Assembly (NCBI GenBank): GCA_030549495.1
Contig: JAUIRK010000226.1
Location: forward strand, 163,729 to 227,728
From: Nectonema munidae
Lineage: Eukaryota > Nematomorpha > Nectonematoida > Nectonematidae
Direction of reading: 5' to 3'
Length of the DNA: 64,000 nt
Notes under the pieces: generated by a model
What the model saw: the letters and a program-made list of their open reading frames with translations, nothing else
Told to the model about the DNA's origin: nothing
The model's database searches: none
Position numbers and translations under genes: made by a program
In this document: piece after piece, positions 34,801 through 47,100 of the stretch
How the letters are laid out: every line of letters starts with the position of its first letter
Position numbering within the stretch: the stretch's first letter is position 1

Positions 34801-37800
34801 TATGAAAATTTTATTAAGAACATGAATTTGCGCAATATTCAAAAACGTAAAACTTCGCTTCTAACTTTAATTAATTAACATTTCAGAATGGATATAGACC
34901 ATTTTACATACTTCTCCATAATGTGTACTCATGGAGAAAAAGTATTTAAGGACTTTAGATTGTAAGGAAATTAGGAAAGAACAAGATTGTTCAGAAAATT
35001 TCCTGGAAAAAGATGGACACGTGGTTAGATTGGATGCGTTTATTGAGGAAAATTTATTCTACTGCAAGTTTTGCTAGGAAAAAAACGATTTAAAGATCTC
35101 AAAATTTGTATTAAGCCAAGAAAACCATGCATTCACTTATAAAACGCCTTTGTAAATCTCACAAATAACCAAAATTGAATTTTCTTCAGTGAAAGGAATT
35201 GCTAAACATGATCTGAATTGGAAGCATTTAAAAAAGTTAAGGGACAAAAATGGTGACTACATTGAATAAAGATAAAAAAGCAAAAATCTCCTTAAAACCA
35301 TTGATCATCAATCCATCCATCCATCCATCCATGAATACTCAGAATCGTAGAGTTTATGGAAAGAAAAAAAGAAAGACATTTCAGATGAACACGACTTTAT
35401 GTGACTAAGATCGCTTTCCAATAAATCAGTAATGCTTTCTTTGGGTGTTTCCATGCTATGCAAAACATTCTTACTTTTTGTTCAACCTTAAGCGATCGCA
35501 TACAGCTAGGACTACTAATTAATTTATAAATGAAATGTTCTAGAACTTGGGCGACGAAACTCACCAGTGGATTACTTCTCTTTTATGGGTGAAATGGTTT
35601 AGGGTAAGGAAAGTTTTTAGAGTATTGATGATCTTATGGGAAAATTTTTCGCAAGTTGAAATAAGCAAATCTACAAAAGAAATTGTTAAAAGTTCTAAGC
35701 AAAGCAAATGGTGGTCATATTGGACTTTTTTTTAAAAAACGCGATTTTTTATTTTCTAGGTGTTGTTTAAACTCCCTGACATCTTTTTTAAAATTATTTC
35801 TAATTTAGTAATTCTTGTTTATCCAACTAAAATTATATGAGATGCAGAACAAGAAACATATTTTTAAAACTTACCGGACCATTGCAACAAACAAAACCTC
35901 TCTCACCGGTTTTATCTAGAAAGAGCAAACCTTCGGAGATGTTAATTTTACAAGATTTATTTTCTTCCTTTAAGGCACAAGAAGTCACTACATGAAGCAT
36001 GCGTATGATTTCTATAAGCCAGATCTCTCAAGCCCATATCCTCTGGTTGATGGCAATCTGTCTATCCAATCATACTTTGAAGCTATTGACAATTGCTACA
36101 ATTTGTACAAAAAGAAGTTTATGGCGGGTAACTTAAATACATTCTCTCTTACTTGATGACAGTGTAAGTATATTTTGCTTTGGTTTTGTTTGAATCCTTC
36201 TAGATAACTTCTTCATTTAATGTTCAAGCTTATACCTGAAAAATAAAAAATCATTTTTTAAAAAAAAAAACGTTTTTGAATGCATACCATATAACATAAA
36301 TTTTGGAAATTATTTCTCAACCATTTTATATCTACTTGTGAAAACAGACAAAAATATTATCTTTTTATAATTTATATATTCGATTTGGATTTTGTTTCTG
36401 ACACAATTTAACGTGTATTCTAGAGACACCTAGATGAAAACGTAAGAATCTGGATAACGCATCTAAAATTCAAAGATTTTTATGAATTTTTTTGAGATGC
36501 ATGTTTATTTTTCGAACATATAATTTCTTATAGCATGTTTTGCTTTTAGAACTTTTATTAATGAAATAAAAAATAGTACATTCTTAAATAACATGAGTTA
36601 AAAAACTTCCATGCTTTGATTGTCCTATGTAGCAATTTTGGAACTGAAATCAGGGCAAACTTTTTTATTTTTGATTTAATGGAACTTTTTGATGAATTTT
36701 TCGACATATTAAAAACGTTCATTCTTTGTTTTGATGGAGAAGATGGAATTTAGAAGAAGATCACTGTCAAGTCGTTCTTTCATTCTCCAAATATTTTTTA
36801 ATGTCTCACATATGCATCTTTTATTGTAAAAGGAGTCGTTTGGAATTTTTCATCCACACCTTTCATAAGAAGTTTGGCTCTTTTGAAGCAAGAATTCATG
36901 GAAAAATGATACCTATTCATAGGAAACGCGTAATTTTTAGCACATAAACGACGAACGAAGTATAGATATTTTAGTAAACACTAAAAAGGCTGAAAGAATT
37001 TCTTGTTTTCAAAAGTATTTATTTTAGGACGTTATGATATCTTGCAAACTATTTTCCAAAGCTCAAGATATCGAAATTTAACACACCTTCGGGAGTTTCA
37101 TCATCACTACAAATAAAAAAAGTTGTGATCAATTTTAAACACAAAAGTGGATATCTATTATAGAAAATATGATATAATAAAAAATAACTGTTAATGCGTG
37201 TAAAATTATGTTTCCCAACTTTTTAGCTATTATACCTGAAATCTTCATGGAGATCACTACATCTGTTTTTGCACTCTTTATCATAGCGCATTTAAAGAGC
37301 GGAAGTTCTCATCAAAACGAAAAGAATAAACGTCTTGAATTATGACGTCGAAAAACATTATTTTTCTTGATGTTGTTGTTGTATATAACATAAATTATTT
37401 TAAATAATAACAAAAAGAAAAAAGCATAAGACGATTTTAAAAAGAATAATAACATAACAACATGAAACGGTAAAGTTTGTTAATCATGAAATAATAACTT
37501 ATAAAATGTTTATAAACTACGTCCTCCCGAAATATGTTTCTCCTCTTTGGGGAAATTGTTTTTGAAATTAATTTTTAAAAAACCCCTTTTTTTTTTTCTT
37601 TCTTTTTTTAAAATCTTTTTCTTATTCTTATTTTTTTTTTTTGAAAGAGATTTTGTATTTGATGTGGAAGTATTATTTCTTTCTATTTTTTTTATTTGAT
37701 TTCAATAAAATTTAATTGTTTTTTGTTTGTGGTGTGGTGTCGTTGGTTGGGTGGGTTCTTCTACATATTATATTGTGTCTTTTTTTTTTCGTTTTTTTTT

Positions 37801-37829
37801 TTTTAAATTTGGGAGGGATTTTTTGTTTG

Positions 37830-37863
<34 letters not shown>

Positions 37864-38116
37864 ATCTTATTATATTGACTTTTTCCCCCCCAGACTCCTT
37901 TTATTTTAAAGAAATTTTTTATAAAAATTTTTTAAAAAATTATAATAATTTTTTTTTTTTTTTGGTGTGGATTGTGGAGAAATGGGGTTTTAAAAAGAGG
38001 TAAAAAAAAAAAAACAAAATAATTTTTTTTTTTTTTTTTTTTTTTTTTAATAATATTTATTTTTAGTTTTTAAAAAAAAAATAAAAATTAAAATTAATAA
38101 ATTTTTTTTTTTTCTT

Positions 38117-38193
<77 letters not shown>

Positions 38194-41100
38194 TTTATTT
38201 TTAAAAAAAAAAAAAAAAAAAAATATTATATTATTATTTTTAATATAAAAAAAAAAAAAATAAAAATATATAATTATAATTTTTAGAATATTTCCCAAGT
38301 AATTACAGCGTAACACTATGATATAAGACAACACACAAATAACAAATAGACCAGAGTGAATCATGCGTGTGTACTTAGCGCGAAACTTGCGATTGATGCT
38401 CAGAACACAAACTCTTGATATCAGGTCTTATTGTTGATAATGCCACCCGCATATCGTCCTCAAGTGAAAGAAGCCCATTTCTTTGTTTTGATTTTATTAT
38501 AGCCATGGCAGAAAATGCCTGCTCACACAGATACGATGTGGAAAAATGAAAAAGTAGAGAAATAGCTTTTTTAGCCAAATTAGGATTGATTCTAAAAGTA
38601 AAAGATTTTTACTCTGAATTTTGGCGGCACCCTTTAGTGCCGCGGCACACCGGTTGGGAATCACTGTAGTCTTGAGCTTAGAGATTCCTCGACTTTTTGT
38701 CTAAATTTCTCACTGAGATTCCTAAAAATTCCAAAATCGTCCACTATGAAATTAAATGCCTAAACTTTAATTTTAATTCTTCACTTCCTTTAAATTCAAT
38801 AAATTCTTCCCCAAAGTTTTCTTCCACGATATTCGATATTATAAGAAAAAGGATTTATCGCTCATTCTTCTATTTTCAGTTCTAACAAATCCTAAAGTCT
38901 GAACAAGTAATCTTTCAGCTGAGATTTGTGATTAGAAAATTTGCTTTGATTAAAATTATGACTTACACTAAATTCTTGTGTAAAAAGTAAGTGCTTGAAA
39001 AAATATTAAGAATATTTATTTATTTTCTATAAAAAAAATGTCCCCTTAAATTCCATTTTCGTCCAAAAGTGGGAGATTCGCAGAGATCCTATTTCTAGAA
39101 GAGCCTTTCCGAACTTTTTTGCCTTCATAGAACACTTGATCTACAATTAACACAAAAATATCTTAGATTTTTAGTTCACCGTTATGCTCCCAATTTACAG
39201 AAGGATTACAAGTAGGAAAAGGACTAAAAACTAATTGAAATTAGCCTATCTCGCTATTTCTCACAGAGCCCATGGATAGATTTAGCCGGACCTTGGGATT
39301 CCGGAGAATACCGATTGAGAAAAGCTTCTCTAGAGCAGTAGTTGCTAATCTTCTACCAATTGTTACCTCATTTAACTACAATGGGTGGGTAGAGAGGACA
39401 AATTCTTAATCTGATCATTTTCCGAAAGAAACCTATGCTCTCATTTTTAAATTCATTATTTAGCTTCGGATGGGCATGCGAGCGGGGAAGTAATTAACTC
39501 AAGTAGCAAAGGAAAATCCATTTCTACGAAAAACTTTTCGGCCTTTGTTTTTCACTCTCCATTTGCTAAGTTGGTTGAAAAGTCTTTCGCGCGACTCACC
39601 TACCTTGATTTTCACTTTGGAGAAGAATCCTTGCTTTCCAGTGAACAAGAAGAGGCTTTCAAGGATTACAAGTTTTTTTCTTTTCACGAACAATACCTCT
39701 TTCAGTTCAGGCATGCCCCTAATAGCTTGGTTAGAAGTTAGTTAGAGAGATAATTGACAAACTCAGAAAGTTTTTCCCACTCATGAACTTATACCTCAAT
39801 TTATATAGGTATATTTAGTTAAAAATTTTAGTTATTAAAAACTTTTATTATAACTTGAGTAAAACTGGAACAAGCTCAACATTAACTTGTTGAACAAAAA
39901 ACAGAGAGAAAGAGGGAGATAAGGTATGTTTTAATTTATGCTCACAATATTTTTCGCTTTTAGAGAGGTAATGGGAAGATATAGAATTGAAAGAGTAGAA
40001 AGTAAAATTAAATAATTTTTGAAAGCTACTTATGAAAAAAGGCAAAAATTCATTTATGGTTTTGTTATGTGTTCTTGTTAGAGATATCGTGGGATATATA
40101 ATAATACATGATTTATTTTATATACCTTCATCAGATGCCCCTTAAGTTTTTTGATTTTATTTCTTGACTTTCTTGAAAAACAGTAAACTTCGAAACAAGT
40201 TCAACATATGGGTTTTGTCTAATTTCTTAAACGAAAAAAATATCAAAATTAATATTTTCTGCTTTTTATCATCAAATCTTATCCTAGCTCAATGTAGACT
40301 CAAATGTTCCATAGTGATTAGTTTCCAGTAACATATGCCTAATACTTTGACGACCAAAATTTTGTCTCGGACAATATTGTGTCATTTAAAATAGATGAGA
40401 TCAAATGGGTAGCGAAGTTGTGTCAAATTTCCTGACGTCTTATTTTTGTAGAGACCCCGTAAGTAACAAGTTATAAGTTGATTCATCAGAATCAAATATG
40501 ATGTGCATTTTCATATAGATTTTTTGCGCGTACTTTGATTTCATTTTTAACCTTCGCAAGACGGATGATTTTTTGCATACGCGAAAGACGGATATATGCC
40601 GTAAAACTCCCAAAATGAAAATTTAATATAAAAGGACAATATTCTCGATTTTATTACTATTATGCTATATTTTCAAGATATTCACTTTCTATTTCTTACT
40701 AAACAACTGTTTAATCCTTTAGAAACGCTAAAATATATTTTGATTTTAACGCCATCTATGAAAATAAATTTGAAAAAGTACAACTACATAAAAATGGAAA
40801 GAATTCATTGTTTAAACCAGCGTTTTTCAAACTTATTTTACTGCGACCCATAGCAAGACCACAGTTTGTATCGCTACCCATAATACTTAGGTGTAAAAAG
40901 ACAAACTTTGTTCACTAGATTCATTTATTCAGCATCTTTTTTGTCACGCCCCATTTTATTTTTCACGCGACCCACTGAAGGGTAGGGACCCACAGTTTGA
41001 AAAACGCTGGTCTAAACCATTGGTTCTCAACCTTTTTTTATCCATGGGTCCCTTTTCTCTCCTTTTTTTATTAGTGGACCCCTCATAAAAATTGGAGATA

Positions 41101-44100
41101 AAAAATATTTTATTTTAAAATTTTTCACTAATAAAATTTTTAAGTTTTTGATAAAGAAAATAATATATAATTAGAATTCATATTGTAATGAAAGCAAACC
41201 AATTTTAATTCAATTTTTATAATAATTATAGTGAAAAATTTACTTTTTTTAAATAAAAATGGTTATGAGCTGGTTTTCTTCATTTTACCATCAAAATATC
41301 ATTGAGCACATCCAATTTATAATATTTCGCATATGGACCCCTGAATTATGTGGACGCCGGTTGAAAAGCCCAGGAAACTAAAAATTATTTATATCACTAG
41401 AAGCCTCTTTTATGCATGATTTATTTGTTTGTAGAAATGCGTACATCGGTAAGCTGTCGTCAAAATTATATTAAAAGTATATAAATAATCGTCAGATCAT
41501 CAGATCAGAATTTATTTATATTATTCTTGTGACCTTGAAACAATTTTCATTGATATTTTTCCTTACTGAAAACAGACGAGCCACCCTCATATCTGTTTAC
41601 AAATTATCTGGCTTGAAGCATTTTTCTATGAAAAGCGTATTCATATCATAAATTCGAAAACTCGTTCATTATAATGTCTTCCATCTTCGGTTGTTTCTCT
41701 TCTTCCGAGTTGAGCATTTCTTCTTATACATACTCTCATTATTGTGAAACCGCAACATATGAATATGAGGATTCTCAATCTTCGTATGGAACTTTTAGTG
41801 TTTCGGATAGTCTTGTTGCTCCGGATGGTACCATTTTTCAATGGGAACCTTTATCCTCAACATTTGGCAGACCATTTTCACAAAATATTAGAAATCGTTG
41901 GAGTTCCTTGGATATTTTCAACTATTTTTCACTCAAGAGATTATTTGTTACATATTTCGCTGCACTAAAACAAAAATGGATGAAGTTTTTTTGCAAGTTT
42001 ATTTAATTTTCTCTTTCATTTGTATGTAACCTAATTCTGAATGTTGAAATAAGATTAGAGATGTAGCAATTCCACATTTTGCCGATATATTATATTTGCC
42101 ATTCACCGATTCCGATCATGATTCCTATACCTTGTTTTACCATAATTTTGCCAAAACATTAGAGACTTACATCCGCTTTTAAAAATTTTATTGGGGGTGT
42201 GAAACCCATTTTGCAAAACCATGTCGTCCTTCTGAATGTGCGTTTCCTCTGTACAACCATGTATATGTATATATACAACCATATACATTTATATATGTAT
42301 TATATATAATTTTACCTTGGCTATTATTTATCTTATTTTTAAGTTGAAAAATTTGAAAAAAATTGCAATTTAAAATCGATTTACAATTATATAATATCCA
42401 CAAATTCAAAAAACTTAAATAGGCTTTTTCATAAAAGTTTTTAAAATAACAAATAAGAGACTAATTGTTGCTTTAATTGAGCTTTATCTAATTTAATAGT
42501 TAAAAATTAAAATTAGAACTTGTCGTATTAAAATGCACAAATATTAATTTTTCCCCAACTTCGCAAGTTGGTAGCCTCTACTACCATTTCGGCTGCGATC
42601 CTCCCTAATGAAGATTTTAAAATGGATAAAAATCGTATTGATTATTATATCGTGCTTATAACTTTTATGACCTTCCACCTTCAAAATTTTAAAAAATAAA
42701 TGATTTGAGTCAGTAATTTTTTGACTCATAAATAAAAAACTGCTAATAGACTTTTTTTATTTTGTAGAAGTGAAATTAATCATTAGCAAAATTTGAAATA
42801 CTGTTATGATAAGTTTTCAATTTGTGATTTGTTCGCGTATTTTTCTACTCTTTTTTTCATTTGTCAAGCTAAAAATAAACGCCTTGAGATAAAGTACCTA
42901 TTTTCACAAAAAAACGGAGAGCATTTTCTCAAAGCTGTGATGAATTGAGATATGTTCTCATCCGCTTTGATGTCAGGAGGGAAAGAAATCTCAACGATAA
43001 GTTGTCCCCAATTCGAATCCTACATGATCATTTTTTCAAAGCTGACATAAGTATTTCACTCTTCGTGAATATGTTACCATAGATGAGCAACTTATAAAGT
43101 TTCGCGGCAAATCTTCTTTGAAAATTTACGTCGATCCAAACCTGGGCATTATGGAATCAAATGTTACCATTGCAATGATGCTCCTAACTATTACATTTTA
43201 GCACCTCAAATTTATGTTACAGGGTTGATAGACAAACGCTATTTTGCTTCGGAAGAAATTGTGAAAAGACTTGCAACACAAGCAGAACTGCCTCATGGTT
43301 CTGGAATTTTTACTGATCGTTTTTTTACTTAACACAATCTTTGTAAATGGGCAAAATTAAATAATTATGGAACCGTAAGTGCTAACCGCAAATTCATGAC
43401 TCTAGTTATTAGACCTCAGTATTTTAAAAGACAAAGTAGTTTAACTGAGTATTACAAAACACCCCACTAAGAATTTTAAAGCTGTATGTTTTGTCCTCAC
43501 AGCTCTTGAGTATGTTAAATTTGATAGGTGAAAAACATAAGCCTGAGACATTGATAGAATATAACAAATATAAATCAGGTGTAGATGTTAGTAATAGAAT
43601 GCTGAGAGAGTTCACAACATATTTAAACCCTCAAGGAGATGGCCTTTTCTGAAATTTTGTAATTATCTGGACATTGTAGCTCACAATAGCTGGATTATAC
43701 AAAAGTACAATTATCCAGAATTTTTTCCTTCAACTCGCAAAAGTGGGAGAAAGTACTTCATCAGAGATTTATCGTTGAAGTTAAGTGAACTATCAATGCG
43801 AGCAAGGTACAATGATCCCTTTACACACCGTCTTACAAGAGATCTCATAAGTTTCTATGGAATTGAGCAAGATTCAATTCAACCATCTACTTCTACACGA
43901 GGATATTGTTATGTTTCCGCTTGCAAACCTAGAAAAAAACCACAATAAAGTGTTCTAAATGCAACAAATCAGTCTGTAAATCGCATACAATTTACTTGTG
44001 TGAAAAATATGATAAATAATATTTCATATCTTCATATTTTTTTATTATCATTGAAAATTGTAATGCTTTGTTTTTAACTAATTTCATTTTTTCCTAATTT

Positions 44101-47100
44101 TAATCTAAAATAAAGCGTTTTTAATGAAATTTTTTATCTTTTTTTATAAAAAAAATTTTTCTGAGAAAAATTAAGGCTGTTATAGAAATATACGTGATAA
44201 TTTGAATATAGGGTTTGTATATGTTAGTAGGATAAATCTGCAATTCAAAAATGTATTGGAGTAAAACTCCCAATTCTGTCTTGCGAAGGTTAACATACCT
44301 ACACCTATATATATTGATTACACTCTTAATATATACAGGGTGTTCCGAAATGATGTTATTGATTTTGTCTTGTAAACAAGATTGATCATAGAAGAGAAAG
44401 GGTGTATATTTAAAGATTCTAACACTAAAATTCACAAAAACATAGAAAATTATCCTTTGATAAGACTCAACACACTGACGGATGATTAAGTCCATTGCTG
44501 ATTTCAGGGTGGCTGGACTAATTGAAAACGATACATGAGGAATAATTAAAATAATATTAATTTTTCTCAACACCGTTATCTGCGGTTTTCAGAAAGTTCA
44601 TAGACTTTTTTTTGATCAAAATTCACCAAGTCCTAACATTCTCGCTCAATATTTTTGCGATTCTTTTACCAAATCAAAGTTAATCAAAATGTGCATTAAC
44701 TGGTTGTTTTATGCTTGCAATGCTTTACTTAAGCTTCGATATGTGGAGGGCATTTTAAAGTATTGCCTAGGTATAGGATTAAAGACGCCTTTCAGTTCAT
44801 TTCTCTGGTAAAAATGCTTAAAATAGTGGATTCCATTATATCGCAATTTGATTGGTTAAAATTAAAAAATTATTCAAAAATTTTTATCCAATCAGATCAG
44901 AGAGTGGTGTAATCCATCCTCCCATGACAAATTTTAAATATATTCATAATAATACATTGATTATGCTATAAATTGTATTTACCTGCTACTTAGATTTTTC
45001 ATTGAAGTTTTTTATTATTAATGAAAAAATGAATAAAGATTTAATGAGATATACAGAAAAAAGACTCAAGACAACATTCTCATATGTTCCCTGCATTTAA
45101 CTTGTTTATGGGGCGGGGGGGGGGTGGAGTTTACATGAGGAAATAAAGAAAGCTTTGTCTGGGTTGTATACCAGACCTTTGCTTGTTCTCCCATGTTATA
45201 AAAATTCAGATATTTTTTCTTTCTATTATCTTTAATATTAAAGAGTTTGTGACGAATCCAGAGTTGTCTCATTTCAAAAATATTAACTATTTTCTCCTTA
45301 TTTATTTGAAATGCTTAAAAATTATTTTTAATATTTGAAAAAATCATAGTCCGACTGATATCCTTTTAAAATCTCAGACTTCGTAACTTGTACGAATCCT
45401 AATCATTTATCTCGAATATTTTTATTCACAGAATTCTGGAGCCTAGCCTAGCAACCAAATCTTGGGAGAAAGACTTTGTCAAAGCGTGCAAATCTGACTT
45501 TGATGCGAAAGTCGGTCCAGGTTTGGAGTTTGCGCGAAACATTGGAAATATGTACACCGCCTCCGTCTACTCCTGCCTCTTCTCATACTTGTCTTTGTAA
45601 TTCTTTTTTTATATTCACTCCTTCGATTCTCGTGAACTATTTTTTATCTAGGAATGTTTAATTTTTGTTTCGAACCCAAAGTCTTGTATCCAAACCACGC
45701 TTCACCCCCCCCCCCCCCCCCCCGTTTTTTTATAGTTGATTGGTTAAAGTGAATTTGATGAAATGATATAGTGTAACAGCGAACATTTCAAAAATAAGCT
45801 CATATGAAATGAAATTATAAAAATAAATGTAGCAATTAAACAATGTAGTAACTTTGAATCTGAATCTTTATGATAAAGGTTAAAGGTGATGTGGTATTTT
45901 CATCGAAAAAATTACTAATTTGCAGCTAACATTTTTGAGCTATGGATAATCAATCTAGCAGACCAAGATCCATTCCTATATATATATTCTTTTTTTAACA
46001 GAAGGGCGATGCTGAGGGACTGTCATATTATGTATTGCAAAATATAAGCTAAGAATATTATGAGAAATCCTTATTTAAAAGAATACTATATATAGATATC
46101 TTGTCAAATCAAATCCTTTCTTTACATCTTCCCCACAACAAAGGCTCTTCTCTCAGTTTTCTCCTTGACTTAAGTTAAAAAAAGACGCATACAGCCTAAT
46201 TATTCTTTTTAATAATGAATAAATATATTATTAATAAATTGGCAACATTAATATCTCCGGACTGATAATACCACATTTTTGAGAGGGGGGGGGGCTGAAC
46301 TCTAGAAACGGGACACAACATTCAACACATGATACAATGAACCATTCCCTGTTCAAACCCTTTTCGGAAATGAGATTTGATGAAAACTTTTCATCGAGTA
46401 ATTTATCTGTCGAAATGGAAAAGGGGAATCCCCCTATTCCTGTATTTTCACCCCTAAAATATACTCCTCATTCATCATGAAAGTCGCAAAGAATTCAAAT
46501 AAACGGAGAATCAGCATCAGATTTTTTCTAAAAAATCTACAATTTTTATTGTTTATGTTTAATAAAAATGCTTTTAAATGATTCAACTAGTAAAAAATGT
46601 TTTATTAAAAAAAACATTTTTACAGTCTCTGAAAAAAAACAAAAATGTTGGATTAATCAATCATCATATAACCGTAATCATCATATACTGCTCTTCTTTA
46701 AGCTTTGATGCGAAATCTCTTGTTGGCAGTAAGATAGGAGTATTTTCATATGGGTCTGGACTGGCTTCCTGTTTCTACTCGATATATGTTCCTTCCCAAT
46801 TGTCATGTAAAGATCTTCGTTTGGAACACATCTGTATGGCAGCAAAGAAAGCAAGACTCTCTTTGCATACAGATCGCATCAAAGTTGGTCCTAGTGAATT
46901 TGCGAAGATTATGAATTCAGCGCAGTCGCACTACTCCAAGGGTATATCACTCCTTTTGCTTCTCCCATGTTATACTTATTTTAAATGTAAGTGTATAGCG
47001 TAGGATATTTTCATAAAGAAGAATGTTAACATAGTAACTAAGTGAAAACAAACAAATTTTGTCCAAAAAAAAGTCATTTGAAAATGGTTTATATTTATTT

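Larger units (their letters stand above)
40547..44293 (+). mobile_element. piggyBac transposon, both ends present, in HMGCS intron 6
   Basis: TTAA flanks at 40547-40550 and 44290-44293, with inverted ends CCTTCGCAAGAC on both sides and a shared subterminal gtaaaactccca. Transposase pieces on +: [14 protein letters not shown] from 41674 and [20 protein letters not shown] (about 41803-41862), the piggyBac N-terminal region; [15 protein letters not shown] (about 42950); [14 protein letters not shown] (about 43067-43108), which in the family holds a catalytic Asp; [27 protein letters not shown] (43558-43605); WIIQKYNYP and FIRDLSLKL (about 43692-43785); and a Cys-rich CVSACKP / [10 protein letters not shown]-terminus (about 43915-43980). 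Several stops and shifts, and about 1 kb of A/T-rich sequence without coding sense (42000-42940), break the gene. Two hAT MITEs are inserted near the left end. Confidence 0.88.

Noticed and set aside
36760-36810. FHSP peptide (tttcattctcca) as the HMGCS active-site His exon
   Set aside because: A stop follows at once and flanks do not match; the true [11 protein letters not shown] exon is at 39464.
37716-38003. 95-codon Phe-rich frame
   Set aside because: Lies in the poly-T tract of doubtful quality; no natural protein composition.
39499-39714. 71-codon minus frame
   Set aside because: Shadow of HMGCS exon 6.
41641-41841. 66-codon minus frame
   Set aside because: Shadow of the piggyBac transposase N-terminus.
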